64,000 bases of DNA from NCBI RefSeq assembly GCF_047511655.1, contig NC_133405.1:93843598-93907597 (forward strand). The letters are read 5' to 3'. Below, one piece after another: positions 11,731 through 24,033 of the stretch (position 1 is its first letter; every line of letters begins with the position of its first letter). The notes beneath the pieces were generated by a model. That model was not told the DNA's origin, did no database searches, and was given only the letters and a program-made list of their open reading frames with translations. The DNA is from Castor canadensis. Lineage: Eukaryota > Chordata > Mammalia > Rodentia > Castoridae. Both the position numbers and the translations under genes were made by a program.

Positions 11731-13925
11731 CTTTAAAATAGAATTTACAGAAAATTTAAATAATAGGTAACAAAAATAACTCACATTTATTTCATGTAGC
11801 TTCATCAATTTTAATAGTTCTTGCTAGGCTGATTTCTTATCTTTTTCTCCATTCCTCCCTCACTTTTTCCCCTCTGTACATACACACATGCATGTGCTCT
11901 TTTTCGTATTTGTTATTCATATTGCTGAATATTTAAAATTAAATTTTAGGTACTATGATGATTTTTACCAATAAATGTGATTAACTGAATAATGAAAACA
12001 TATAATATTTAACTATATAAGCTGTATTTTCCCAGTTGTCTTATAATTTCTTTACAGGACCTTTTTCAGAACCACAGTCCAGTCACAGATGATACATTGC
12101 ATTTACTTCTCCTATATTTTAATTCTCCTTTAATCTGTACCAGTTCTTCATTTTTCTTTGCTTTTGATGATGCTGTGAAGTTTCATTAGTTTAGTTGTTT
12201 TGCAGAACAGTCATCAATTTTTGCTTGCTTCATATATTCTTTGTTCTTCATTTCACTCCATGTTTATTCACTCCTGTCCCAAAATACAATAGATACTAGG
12301 GATATAAATACCAGTGATCATCATGACTTTAGCCTTGGCATGACAATCCAGTCAGAGACAACATACCTCTGATTTAATGTTTTAGGCGAATAACCAATAT
12401 GTATAATTATTGATTTAAAATGAGAAATATCATAACAAGACCAGTCATAGATAGGTACAAATGGTTCAATTAAATTGTCTCAGGACAGTCTTGGGAAAGA
12501 ATGGAGAGGACATTTTTATATATCTGCTTTCCTTTTTTGTGGCAGAAAAGTTTTGAAATGATTCTTCTGCTATTTTTTTTCATTGCATTTATTGCCATAC
12601 TTGCTTAAACCTTTTATTTAATAACTGAGGGGATAAATATTATTTTTCCTAATTCCTGGGTCATATTTCAAGACTTAAAATAATAACTGCTTTTACTTAC
12701 AAGGGCCAGAGACAGGAGCTGATCAGCAGACACCAGCTCTTCAAAAGACTGCAAGTAACTCCCAGATGGACCTGATGTAAAGGAAGAGATTCAACTGAAA
12801 CTAGAGCCCTTTCTAGTGCTAAAAGTAGGTAGTAGTGCTACTATGAATGCAAACCCTGAGATTTCTATTTTCCACTATATTCTTTAATAATGAGGAAATT
12901 ATACTACTATTTCAATACCTTATATTCACATGTCAGGATTCTTTGAAACGTAGTTCAGAACCCAAATGCCTATCTAGACCTGGTGAGATAGAAGCACATT
13001 TGTACAAAATCAGATTAAATTATGAAAAATGAAAGCATTTCATTATTTTTATACTTTTGTGTCTAAGTCCTTCAACCAACAGCTAGTAGTTTCACATAAT
13101 TTTGTGAAGGGCTGCTTTTCACAAATACATAACACCTTTGTAATAAATAATAGCTTACATTTTGATTCCACATGTTGATAGAAAAGTTTTAAAAGTATTG
13201 TGAATATATAATTGCTCACAAAAACTGGATTGCTTTTCAGTATGTGAAGAAGCGTTCTTCTTAAGTACACCAGAATTATGGATGAAAGTGAGGAAAAACC
13301 ATTATATTACCCTGTATGCAAGGCTAAAATAGACAAAAGAAGTATTTTTTACTTATCTACAGTAGAAATGGAACAAATATAACACCATCATTTCTACATA
13401 TTTCACTCAAGCAATTCCAACAGTGACATCACTGTTTTAGCTCTCCTATATTTATTATTTCAAATAAAGCATCTAAATGATACTTGTTAAAACATTTCTA
13501 TTGTTTCAACTTGTTTTTCTTGGTCAAATTTGTATAGAAGTATACAAAATTCTTCCTGTCTGCTTAAAATTTCCCTTAACTTTGTTCATTTAATCCGTTC
13601 TGAGTTTAAGAGTCTTATATATATCCTTACTTCACTGGAATGCATTATGTCTCAGAAACACCATTAACGTATGTGAATCTGAAGAACGTGAAGGTTGACT
13701 ATAAGACAAAAGGTCACCTTTGGGATTCTGTTTTGGTCCCTTTTATAAAATCCAAATGTCATTTGTATACCTAAATTTAGTGTTTTCTTGATAAAGCCGT
13801 GCCAATTCATATTCCCAACTGTCATGTTTATATTATAGATGAAGGGAAAACACAACCTTAAATGAAGACCAGTTACAAACAGGCATATGCTGTCTTTCTA
13901 TCAGACATTTCACTGTTAAATTCCT
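11731..13925. other. No gene seen; possible ancient repeat near 12.25-12.36 kb
   Basis: AT-rich anonymous sequence. At about 12,255-12,360 the order TTTATTCACTC, ATAGATACTAGGGATATAAA resembles an ancient L2/MIR-type repeat, too weakly to name. Short open frames have no domains. Confidence 0.4.
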
Positions 13926-13929
13926 CACA

Positions 13930-14172
13930 ATAAACTTTTACAGTTTTCTACAAAGAATTCTTGCACATTGTTAGTGAAATTTATTCCTAGTCTTTGATGC
14001 TATTGAAAATTGCAAGTTTTGAAATTTTATATTTTATTTGGATTGGTATGCAAAGCAATAATCCTTGAAAGTGGATTTATCTCATAGTCTTATTAAATAT
14101 ACCTGTTAATTCTAAAATTTTATCTCTAGATCCTTTTTATCAATGCATCTGCTGAGAAAATTATTAGTCTGG
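13930..14172 (-). mobile_element. Ancient L1 ORF2 fragment
   Basis: GTGAAATTTATTCCTAG followed by TTTGATGCTATTGAAAATTG is the complement of the L1 RT region downstream of the catalytic motif. Heavily mutated. Confidence 0.6.
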
Positions 14173-14697
14173 TAATGCATGATTTCACCGATAAATAATC
14201 TATGTGCTCATCCCTGAGCCTCCACTTACTTTTTCACCCCCACTAAATAAAAGAGCTGTACAATAAGAAATGCTATTCAAAATCTATCTTACTTAGGAAT
14301 GACAGGAGATTATTAATGGTCATTATATTTACATAAGTTTACTATATTTTTCTGACCTCAAATGATAAAAATATGTGATTCAAATATAAAATGGAAATAT
14401 GTGTAAAGTATCACAATCTCACACAGAATAAGCAAGGGATCCATATTCCATGATACTGCCTGAAAAGTATTAAGTCCTAGGTAGAAGAAAAGTTGTAGAA
14501 AATGGGTATATGCTGAGGCAAAATTGCTTTGGTCCTATCAGTCCTGTCTCCTAATAAGCTATGGCATGAAATAACCATGGGTTTCCATTTTGGTTCTGAC
14601 ATGCACTAAGTATATAGTGGTAGGAAATACACTTACATTCTTTCATTTTTTTCTCCATTTCTAAAATAGAAATTTACATTAAATATTTGTTATGATG
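14173..14697. other. No recognised feature
   Basis: Anonymous AT-rich sequence. Nothing supported. Confidence 0.45.
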
Positions 14698-15506
14698 AAT
14701 AAGAGAATTTATGTTTTGGATATGAAGTACCCCCCAAAGGCCCATGTGTTAAGTAAAGTACACTCACAGTGGGGATACATTGAGAAAACCCATTGAACAT
14801 CAACTTAAATATTAACAATGAAAGACAAAATTGTAAAATAGGCACAGTATGGGGGTGGTACTTATGGGAGGGGTAGGGGTAAATGAAGGAGATTAAGGTG
14901 AAGATACATGGTTGTTGGACTTCATATACTTATATGAAATAGAACAAAGAAACCTCTCAATTGCTTTAAGTGGGGCGGGGAGGGGATTGAGGGGGAGAGA
15001 CGATGGGGTGATCTAACCAATGTACAATATAAGCCTGATTGAAATTGTCACTATGAATCCCCCCCATATAATGAATATATCCTAATAAAAAATTATAATA
15101 AAAAAGAGGAAAAAGTCCTATGTGTCGTAGGCTTGATTCCCTATTATCAAAATGTGATTGGGTCCTCAATGTGCTAGACTTACCAAGATCCACTGAGGAT
15201 TTTAGAGCTGATGGGCTATTAGGAAGTGAGCACTTGTTGGCAGAAGTAGGTCACTTGGGGTGAGGAGTCATGACTTTGAAGGGTATATCCTGCTCCTGGC
15301 ATCTCAGTCTCTCTTACCCTGTTTGCTGGTCAACAGGTGATCGGCTTCCTCTGCCAGGTGCTTCCACTGCCACTATGTCCTGCCTCACCTCAGGCTCAAC
15401 TCAATGCAATCAACTGACCTTAGACTGAAACTTCTGATACCATGATTCTCCTTTAAGATGTTTCAACAGATTTATTGTCATAGAGAGAAAAACTGATTAA
15501 CACAGG
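14698..15506 (+). mobile_element. MaLR-type LTR split by an L1
   Basis: The left part (14,698-14,758) has GTTTTGGATATGAAGTACCC and CCCAAAGGCCCATGTGTT. The right part (15,113-15,506) continues GGCTTGATTCCCTATT, through GGTCACTTGGGGTGAGGAG, CTTCCTCTGCCAGGTGC and GACTGAAACTTCTGATACC, to AACTGATTAACACAG. That order is the body of a mammalian-apparent (ERVL-MaLR) LTR. The L1 insertion left a short imperfect target duplication (CCATGTGTT / CTATGTGTC). Confidence 0.6.
14760..15112 (+). mobile_element. L1 3' end, 5'-truncated, inside the MaLR LTR
   Basis: 3' UTR only: GGGTGAAT-type purine stretches, AAGTGGGGCGGGGAGGGG, TATCCTAATAAAAAATT and an A-rich tail. Confidence 0.75.
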
Positions 15507-16950
15507 GATATAGCACATGAATTTGGCATTACAATACAAATGAATTTAGTTCGCTAGCTATAGTCCATCTTTTCACTTAAGTTTTAAATATTTCCATTTC
15601 AATCTCCTTTGTAATCCATTTCTATCAAGAGATACTCCCTTTGAACTTCATGTACGGTTATCATTTTCTTTTAAATTAATTTGATTTAAGAAATGAATTT
15701 AAATATATTAATTAAATCATAATGTATTATACTTGTTACCAAACAAGCTAATAAATGTACAGTTGGTTTGTAAATGACAGAGGTGTGACAAATGCTGCCC
15801 TAAGACATATTATGTGCTGAGAACTGCCCATTGCTGTGTGTAATGCCAAGGAAAAGAAGTCAATATCCTGAGCATTCAATTCTGCACAACACCAGAGTCT
15901 GTCTGTCAAGGTGTCAAGTAGTGCCTATACAACATTTCATGGGTTAACACAGCCACAGGGGCCACTATTGCAATGGATAGGTTCATAAATTTGTCTGGTA
16001 AAGAGATAATGAACTGAAATGAATTCAAACAGTATATTAGTTACAAACACAGAAAAAGCAAGATCATCATTGTGTCAGATCCTTGCTTCCCTAGTCCCAT
16101 AGTTTAACACTAAATCAGAAGTAGTTGGTAACACATATCACAGGACACTCTTCTTAGAGCTATACTCTAAAGCAAAGCAAGACAAAGTGACCTGTGCTCA
16201 GGTGGAACTGGAAATGGATGTGAAATGGCTTGTGTCAACCCCAACAAGATAAGGGAGGCAGGTGAGAAATTGTTTAGTGGTAGCTCCTCGCTAAACTACT
16301 TGCCTCTCCTTTCTCCAGGGAGAATTTAAGAATGTTCTTGCAAGATCCAGTCAGATTACATTCTAGCCTTGGCCACATGTGCTATGTTGTTGACATGCAT
16401 GGACCCAAGGGCAACACGTCCACATATAGTGGAACATCTTCCCTCCAGGATCTGTTAGAAAAAAACAGCAGTCAGTGCCTATAAACATTACATTTACAAT
16501 GTTGCTTCCTAAACTGTGGAGATGTTTTTCCTGTTTGAGATCATTACAAAAGATGGGTTAAGCCATACATGTCAGGAAACATCTGGGATGCTAGAAACTA
16601 AAAGACCAATGACACATGGTCCTTACTATGAGGGATATCATACTGTGGTAATTAGATACTATAAACTGAAAAACATTTGAATTACAAATGCAGAATAACA
16701 GGAAAGGGACCCAGTAAAAATCAAAACAAAATATAGTAAATGGGGTAGCCTAGAAGCAAGAATTAAACACAGAGGAGGACTCACTGTCACAGTGAAAGAG
16801 GTCAGCTGACATACTTGATGGTTCTGACATGTGGCATTTATGCCTGCCATTTAAAAGCTGAACTAACTTGATGAGAAAATTTGTTTTCCTTCTAAATGGA
16901 TTTACAGACAGCCTAGTCTGTTCTTCTGCCATTTGTGCTTTTTACTTTTA
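15507..16950. other. No recognised feature
   Basis: Anonymous sequence without supported genes or repeats. Confidence 0.5.
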
Positions 16951-16952
16951 TT

Positions 16953-18130
16953 TTCTTTTACATTTTTATTAGCATATATTAGTTGTACAAAGTGTTTTCA
17001 TTGTGATGTCCACATACATTCATACAATGTGCTCTGACCAAATTCACCCCCTCTATCAATCACTCTCATCCTTTTTTCCCCTTTCTTAATACAATTTTAA
17101 AAGGTTACATTGTTCTATATTCATACCATTCCAGATATCTCTTTGTTTTTATTTACATGGGATATCACGGTCCATCCTTCAATTTTTTAACCTATTTGTC
17201 TTTTAATACAAACTGAGTCTTATTAGATAGCATTAGGTTGGATTATTTTTAATCTATACTGCCAACCTTTTTTAATTGGTGAGTTTAAGTCCTTTATGTC
17301 TAAAGTGATCACTAATATAGAGGGAATTATTTCTGTCATTTTGCTATTTGTTTTCTGACTTATCTTTTCTTTCCTTTGAGACAGAGTCTTGCTATGTAGC
17401 ACAGGCTAGCCATGAACTTGAGATCCTCAGCTTCCTGAGTGCTGATATTTCAGTATGTGCCATCACACCTAGAGCTATGTCTTATCTTTTTTGTTACCTC
17501 CTGCAGTAGTCTTTTTGTTTGTTTTTCTTCATAGTGGGTAATTTTTATTCCACCCTTACTTCCTTTTCTTGAATTTAAACCAATAAAACTTCAAGAGCAT
17601 ACAAAACACTTTTCATACATACTCCATCCAACTTCATGCTTGGATGAAAAACTTCATTCTTTTTCAAAATATGTCTTTATGTATTGTCTGTACACTATCA
17701 CAAATTTATAATTATTGCTTTTGTGCATTTGTCTTTTAAATCAGGTGAAAAACAGAGCAGTGATAAGCCAAAACTATAATGATACCTGTATTTTTAATGA
17801 TACCTATATTTTATGATTTTATAATTATATCAATACTTTTATCAAAAGCCTTTATTTCTCCACATGGTTTCAAGCACTGTCTTCTATCTTTTCATTTAAG
17901 CCTTAAGGACTTACTTGGCACTTTTTGTAGAGAAGTTCTGCTAGTGATGAATTCCTTCAACTTTTGTTTATCTGGGAATGCCTTACTTTCTCCTTCACTT
18001 TTTAAGGATAGTTTTGCCAGGTACAAAATTCTTCATTGACAGAGTTTTCCATTCAATGCTTAAATCATGTCTTCCCACTGCCTTTTGAACTCTGTGGTCT
18101 TTGACAGGAAATTGGCTGTTACATTATTAA
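16953..18130 (-). mobile_element. Ancient L1, fragmented
   Basis: The 3' UTR complement (TTTTTATTAGCATATATTAG, TGCTCTGACCAAATTCAC) starts at 16,953. From about 17,210 the sequence is the complement of internal L1 (AACCTTTTTTAATTGGTGAG). At 17,850-18,110 it has the old-L1 block TCTTCCCACTGCCTTTTGAA. A B1-like SINE interrupts it. Frames are destroyed. The pieces may come from more than one insertion. Confidence 0.6.
17362..17478 (-). mobile_element. 7SL-derived (B1-like) SINE
   Basis: TTTGAGACAGAGTCTTGCTA, TGTAGCACAGGCTAGCC and CTGAGTGCTGATATTTCAG are the complement of a B1/Alu-type monomer. Confidence 0.75.
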
Positions 18131-18134
18131 GGAT

Positions 18135-18250
18135 CATTTATATACTGAGAGTTCCAGTTTTATCATCTGCAAAACAGGAATTATAAAACTTACTATTGCC
18201 TGATAGGAGAATTACAGAGAGTTCCTAAACACCTGAAGATATTTTTTGAA
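18135..18250 (-). mobile_element. MIR SINE fragment
   Basis: GTTCCAGTTTTATCATCTGC and AAAACAGGAATTATAAAACT are the complement of the MIR core. Confidence 0.6.
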
Positions 18251-19290
18251 TGGTTGTTTTGAAGGACTAAGAAGGGAAGACACAAGTGGAGTGGAGATGG
18301 ACACCAATGATCAGTAGGTCTAAATATATCTTAGACCCAGCCTCCCCTTCCCTGTTTTGACCCTTGAGCATCCTTTATTCCTTTTAATGGCCTGTATTCT
18401 CAGTCACATTCAGAGCCTCCCTTTATAGACAATAGTTTAGTGTGACAGAGCCTACTAATGGCTCTCCATTTTAGTGGGATTGTAACTGCCTGGCTGAAGT
18501 CTACTTCACAAGCTGCCCTTCAGCTAACATGGTCTGGTTAACAAGATATGGCCAGTGTGATGGAGGGAAAATGATGTGCACAGCCTCTGGCTTAGGGTCT
18601 TTTCTTCATCTTGCAATTCCTTTATAAACAAATTTACTAAACAAAGAAGGAAACATAAAGTGTTGAGGCACAAAATTCAGCTATCACTCTAACAATGTGA
18701 TCTGTTTTAACTACATACATGTAACTTTTCTTTAAGGATTGTACAAGGATAATAGCATTAAAATAAATAACAGTTGAATATTAGAAACATTATCATAAAC
18801 AAATCAAATAATTTCTGATAATTTCTAACTTTTTCCTTGTTGGCATTACTTTGATTACATAGCAATACTTAAGTGAAATGCTACTGGGTATGAAAAATTA
18901 TGTAAACTGACTTTCCTTAATAACATTTACTATAAGCCATAGATTTCAGAATATGCAACAATAATATCATTTCAGTTATTTCATAGTAAATTTTATACAC
19001 AAAAGTTGGTTAATAATTTCTAACATTTAATCAGAATAAAATGATATCTAAAATTATATCCGTAACCAACTCTGCCAGTGGTTATCTCTGCAACCTGGGG
19101 AGAGTAACTAGTCAACTCAGAGAAGTTTTTCTCTGAAGTAAATCATACAGTTTTGTAAGGTTACTTTAAAGACTTTGCATTTTGTTACAAACACGCTACT
19201 TGATTTCTTTGGATTTTTGCTATGAAAATTGATCAGGAAAGATACACAGTAAATAAAATTTCCCTAGTCCCACTGAGAAGCAGAAAAGGA
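18251..19290. other. No recognised feature
   Basis: AT-rich anonymous sequence. Nothing supported. Confidence 0.45.
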
Positions 19291-19326
<36 letters not shown>

Positions 19327-19332
19327 GCACAT
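19291..19332 (+). repeat. (CA)n microsatellite
   Basis: About 19 CA units ending in CGCACGCAC. Confidence 0.97.
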
Positions 19333-19661
19333 TTTAGGAACATGTATTTTTAAGTGGATTCAATAGTTCTTTCATAAATAAAAATCAAGGTATGGCTATA
19401 GTCAAAAAGAAATATCTAAGTTATAATTAGTATAGTTTTTTTAATTTAAGGTCTCATGTTTGTACACACACATATGTGTGGAGATGGATACACACACTCT
19501 ATTTCAGCATAAAAACATACTGTATCTGGCTTTCTTAAGGAGCCAGTTAGTAAGAAGATTAATTCACATTCATTGGATGGTACCATCTGTGGATGTCTGT
19601 GTAATGGTTGTAGATATTAATTCAAAGTTTCCTTGGGTCTCACTCAAGGTCTCTTATTTCT

Positions 19662-19742
19662 CTTTAGGTGCTAGGGATAAAACCTAGGGGCTTGACATAT
19701 GCTAGGCAAACGTTCTACCACTGAAATTGTCCTCCAGCCTAT
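19662..19742 (-). mobile_element. ID-like SINE, diverged
   Basis: GGTGCTAGGGATAAAACCTA, GCTAGGCAAACGTTCTACCA and CCACTGAAATTG match the ID complement. Confidence 0.75.
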
Positions 19743-19833
19743 AAGTTCCATATATTGTAGAAAGAAAATAGAGACTGGAAATACTGAAAAGAGCCAGAGC
19801 TCAGTGGTTGCATTTGCCTATTGTGTGTGATGC

Positions 19834-19834
<1 letters not shown>

Positions 19835-19874
<40 letters not shown>

Positions 19875-19902
19875 TACATACACACATACACACACACACA
19901 CT
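19835..19902 (+). repeat. (CA)n / (CATA)n microsatellite
   Basis: Compound dinucleotide repeat with TACATACATA interruptions. Confidence 0.97.
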
Positions 19903-20129
19903 CACTGAATTGACATTCTGACATTTAATACAAAAATTTTGACACTTCTTCATATCAGTTCTTTCAAACATTTTTGCCTATGGACCATGACATGTACTTT
20001 TTACAATGGAAGCAGAAGCTAAAGGACTTAGACATTACATAATTCAACTTGATTGCTATTTTAAAAAGAAAAACTTGCAAATTTAGAGGATTTTAAACAT
20101 TATGATGTATTCTGCTTTATGTATTTGAG

Positions 20130-20215
20130 GAGGGACAGTGCTGGAGTTTGAATTCAGGGCTTTGCACTTGCTAGGCAGGTGCTCCAACACATGAGCCATG
20201 CCTCCAACCCTTTTT
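20130..20215 (-). mobile_element. ID-like SINE
   Basis: GTGCTGGAGTTTGAATTCAG, GCTAGGCAGGTGCTCCAAC and GAGCCATGCCTCC. It adjoins the tail of the next L1. Confidence 0.9.
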
Positions 20216-20219
20216 TGCT

Positions 20220-22465
20220 TTATGCCTTTTAAAAAATTTTTAATTTTTGTTAGCATATAATTGTTTTACTGTGGGTAGATTGTGGTATTTACAAAAGTGC
20301 TTACAACATGTCCTAGTTAGATTCATCCTCTTCATTATTCTCCTTTGTTTCCCCCTACTCCCTACTTAGAATAGTTTCAACAGGGCTCATTGTTCCATTT
20401 TCATACATAAGTACATATTTTCCACCATATTTGCCCTCTTCACCCTTTCCTTATGTCCTCCTCCTCACACCTGTACCAACCCCATACAGGATCTGTTTTA
20501 CTTTCATGTCCTTCATTTTTGAAAAAAGTCATTTTGTTTGTTTAAGATAGCTAAACAGGGAGTTTCATTATTACATTTCCATGTGTATTTGTATTATATC
20601 CCAAATTGTTTCACCCTTTCTATTTTCTGCTTTCTACCTTAGTTCCCTTCTTAGGATAATTTCAACAGGTTTAATTATTTTTATATTCATTCTTATATAG
20701 AAAGTACATGAACCATATTCATCCTCTTTACTTCTTTTTACTTCCTTCTTTTACCGCCCCCCTCCCCACCCCCGTTAGTGCCCACCCCTTAGAGTGACCT
20801 GGTTTTCATTCTTACTCTACATTGTTTAGTGGGATTTTTGTCTTGGTATTATACCCGTGCATGTATTGTGCTTAAGTCAATATAACTCCCCTCCACTGCA
20901 CTTCCTTGCTCTTTTCCCCCTAGCCTGTGTTGTTTGTTTCCAGTGTGTTTCACTGTGTCTTGTTTCTACACAGATGTGATGTACTTCATTATTTGTTGCT
21001 ACCTTTCTTTCCTTTTTAACTCCTCCCTTGGTCTCCTCTACCAGTCCTGCTTTTGAATGCATGCTATATATTTATTTCTATGTATATATAATATTCTTTG
21101 TATTGGCCTATATTCCACATATGAGAAAAAACGTAGCCTTTGGCTTTCTAAAGCGCGCTAACTTCACTTAAGGCGATGTTCTCTAGTTCAATCCACTATC
21201 TTCAAATGACAAAATTTCATTCTTCTTTATGGCTGGATAAAATTCCATTGTGAATAAATATCACATTTTCTTGATGAGCATATTGACTGTTTCCATAACT
21301 TAGCTATTGTGAATAATGCTGCAATAAACGTGGGTGTGCAAGTATCTTTATTGTAACCTGACTTATACTTCTTCAGGTATATCCCTAGGAGTGGTATTGC
21401 TAATTGTATGGCAGTTCTATTTTTAGTTTTTTGAGCAGCCTCCATACTGTTTTCTACAGTGATTGTACTAATGTACATTTAAACCAACAGTGTATAAAAG
21501 TTCCTTTTTCCCTACATTCTTGCCAACATTTGCTGTTCTTTGCATTCTTGATGATAGACATTCTAACAGGAGTGAGGTAGAATCTTAGCATGGTTTTGAT
21601 TTGCATTTCCTTTATGGCCAGGGATGGTGAGTATTTCCTCATGTGGCTTTTGGCCATTTGTATTTCTTTCTTTGATAAAGCTCTGCTCAGTTCATGTGCC
21701 CATTTCTTCATTGGGTCATTGATTTTGGGGAAGTTTAGTTTTTTGAGCTCCCTGTATATTCTGGTTATTAATCCCTTGTCAGATGTATAGCTGCCAAAGA
21801 TTTTCTCCCATTCTCTGGGTTGCCTGTTCAATCTGGTGACCATTTCCTTTGCTGTGCGGAAGCTTTTTAGTTTCATGCAGTCCCATTTGTCAATCCTTTC
21901 TCTTAGTTGTGGAGCCATTTGACTTCTATTAAGGAAGTCATTGCCTATGCCTATAAATTCCAATGTATTCCCTGGTCTTTCCTGCACTAGCTTCAAAGTT
22001 TCAGGTCTTATATTAAGGTTCTTAATCCACATTGAGTTGATATTTGTGCAGGGTGAAAGACATGGATCTAATTTCAGTTTTCTAGATTCAGACATCCAAT
22101 TTTCCTAGTAACATTTGTTGAAGAGGCTGTCTTTTCTCTATCGAATATTTTGGGCACCTTTGTTACAAATCAGGTGGGCGTAACTGCATGGATTCATAGC
22201 TGGGTTTTCTGTTCTGTTCCACCGGTCTTCATGTCTGTTTTTGTGCCAGTACCATACTGTTTCTATTGTTAAGGCTCTGTAGTATAGTTTGAAGTCAGGT
22301 ATTGTGATACCTCCAGCGTTGCTCTTTTTACTCAGTATTACCTTGGGTATTTGTAGTCTTTTGTGCTTTTGTGCTTACATATGAACTTTAGGGTTGATTT
22401 TTCAATCTCTGTAATGAATGTCATTGGAATTTTGATGGGGATTGCAACAAATATTTAGATTGCTT
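20220..22465 (-). mobile_element. L1, 5'-truncated, about 2.2 kb
   Basis: Reading on the minus strand it runs from ORF2 (22,465) to the 3' UTR and A-rich tail near 20,225. The 3' UTR contains two related segments (about 20,360-20,460 and 20,640-20,735, each with TTTCAACAGG followed by CATATT-type text), as if a stretch had been duplicated. The ORF2 part is moderately diverged. Confidence 0.9.
21454..22095 (-). pseudogene. L1 ORF2p C-terminal region
   Basis: A 213-codon open frame from the C-terminal third of L1 ORF2p, the endonuclease/reverse transcriptase. It aligns end to end with the left-edge copy: the REWEKIFGSYTSDKGLITR block at about residues 93-111, [16 protein letters not shown] near 170-185, and the Cys-bearing [18 protein letters not shown] block at about 191-208. 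The frame ends at 21,454, where the other copy continues, so the last part is frameshifted. It resumes in another frame at 21,227-21,478. No RT catalytic motif is in this piece. Confidence 0.88.
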
Positions 22466-22690
22466 TCTCTTTTTTTTGATATGATCATGTGCTTTTTGCC
22501 TGGGACTGACTGTGGACCGTGATCCTTCACATAGCCTCTCACAAGTGTGCCCCACCACGCCCACCTCTTTTCTAGAGATGGAGTCTCGTAACTTTTGGCC
22601 AGGGCTCAATTTGAGCAAGATCCTGCAAATCTCCACCTCATGAACTGTTGGGATTATACATGTGTGCCACCATGTCTGACCCTCTGTTTT
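22466..22690 (-). mobile_element. 7SL-derived (B1-like) SINE, possibly dimeric
   Basis: CTAGAGATGGAGTCTCGTAA, GGCCAGGGCTCAATTTGAGC and GGGATTATACATGTGTGCCA are the complement of a B1/Alu-type SINE. The upstream CACCACGCCC suggests a second partial unit. Confidence 0.65.
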
Positions 22691-22732
22691 ATTTCTATGA
22701 ATTTATTTTCCACTTAAGAAAACAGACTTGTG

Positions 22733-22825
22733 CTGCAGGCATGGCTCAAGCAGTAACTCACCTGCCTATCAAGCATAAAACCCTGGGTTCAAACCCCAGT
22801 ACTTTCAAAAAAGAAAGAAAAGGAA
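22733..22825 (+). mobile_element. ID-like SINE
   Basis: GCAGGCATGGCTCAAGCAGT, the B box GGTTCAAACCCCAGTACTTT and an A-rich tail. Confidence 0.9.
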
Positions 22826-23229
22826 ATAGAGTTCAGTTCTAAACATTATTCATGCTTTTTGCTAGAATTCAAAGATGGTGTTTTCTCTGGCAAAATTGTC
22901 CCAGAACAAAGTAAATACTTTCCTAATTTACAGCATAAACTTCCTTTAATGTAAGTATGTGATAATTAGGATATACTATCAATCCTTTAAATTTCATAAA
23001 AGCTATTATTAAGATGGTCATTGTGGCTATTTTGCAGATGTTTCATCTTAGTTAATTATCAGTTATTTTAATCTTTATCAACTTCATCACCACCTTTTAA
23101 AATAAATATTTGCTGTATAATATGTTTAGAGGTTGAAAGAAATATAGAGAGTTTAACAGGTTGAAAATGAGACCATCTCACTTTAGGGATTAATAAATCC
23201 ATACGTATTTTAGATAAAAAGATTTGAGG

Positions 23230-23825
23230 AATTTCAGTATTTAAAACCTTTCTTTTCTATCACTTATTTTTGTAGACATAATGCTTTTGCCATAATATTC
23301 ACTATTTTAAAGTATATAGTTCATTGGTTTTCATCAACTAGTTTGTGCATACATAATTCTATAATGCTTTCATCACCCCAAAAAGGAACTCCTGGTCTGG
23401 GGATGCAGTTGACAGGTGGAGTACTTTCCTAACATGCAAAAAGCCTTTGGTTCAGTCCCCAGCACTGAAAAAAAAACCTCCTTACCTTTAGCAATCAATT
23501 TCTATTCCTTTTAGTCATTGCAACCACTAATCTAATTTCTATCTCTATATATTTGCCTATTATTCTCATTTTGCATAAATGGAATCACAGAATATGTGGC
23601 CTTTATGTCTGGCTTACTGTTTTCAAGATTCATTTCTATTATACCATGCACCAATGTCATTCCTTTCTATTCTCCAATAATACTCCATTGTATGAACATG
23701 CCTCATTTTGCTTATACACTAACCAGTTCTTGGACATTTGTGTTGTTTCTACTTCTAAGCTATTATTAATAATGTTGCCATGAACATTAGTATGTAGGTA
23801 TTTGTGTAAATATGTTTCAAGTTCT
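23230..23825 (-). mobile_element. Ancient L1 fragment with nested SINE
   Basis: Reverse complement of the ORF2 end and 3' UTR: GGAATCACAGAATATGTGGC, ATACTCCATTGTATGAACAT and AATAATGTTGCCATGAACAT are the complement of the terminal ORF2 codons. Confidence 0.6.
23392..23475 (+). mobile_element. ID-like SINE nested in L1
   Basis: GGTCTGGGGATGCAGTTGAC, GGAGTACTTTCCTAACATGC and TTCAGTCCCCAGCACTGAAA with an A-tail. This variant differs from the common ID in its second half (CAGTCCCCAGCACTG). Confidence 0.75.
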
Positions 23826-23982
23826 CTTGAGAGAACTCTGCAAGTGACAGTTCCTTGGTGCATCCCAAGGTACCCAGCCTGGATTGGACTTGTTGTAGCC
23901 CTGGGTGCTCCTGGCCTCCTTGGTCTTGCCTGCCATTCCCTTCCTCAGCCTGTGCTTCTAGGTTCCCTATATCCCATGCCAG

Positions 23983-23986
<4 letters not shown>

Positions 23987-24031
<45 letters not shown>
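23987..24031 (+). repeat. (CA)n microsatellite
   Basis: About 22 CA units. Two open frames in opposite directions run through it by chance. Confidence 0.97.
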
Positions 24032-24033
<2 letters not shown>

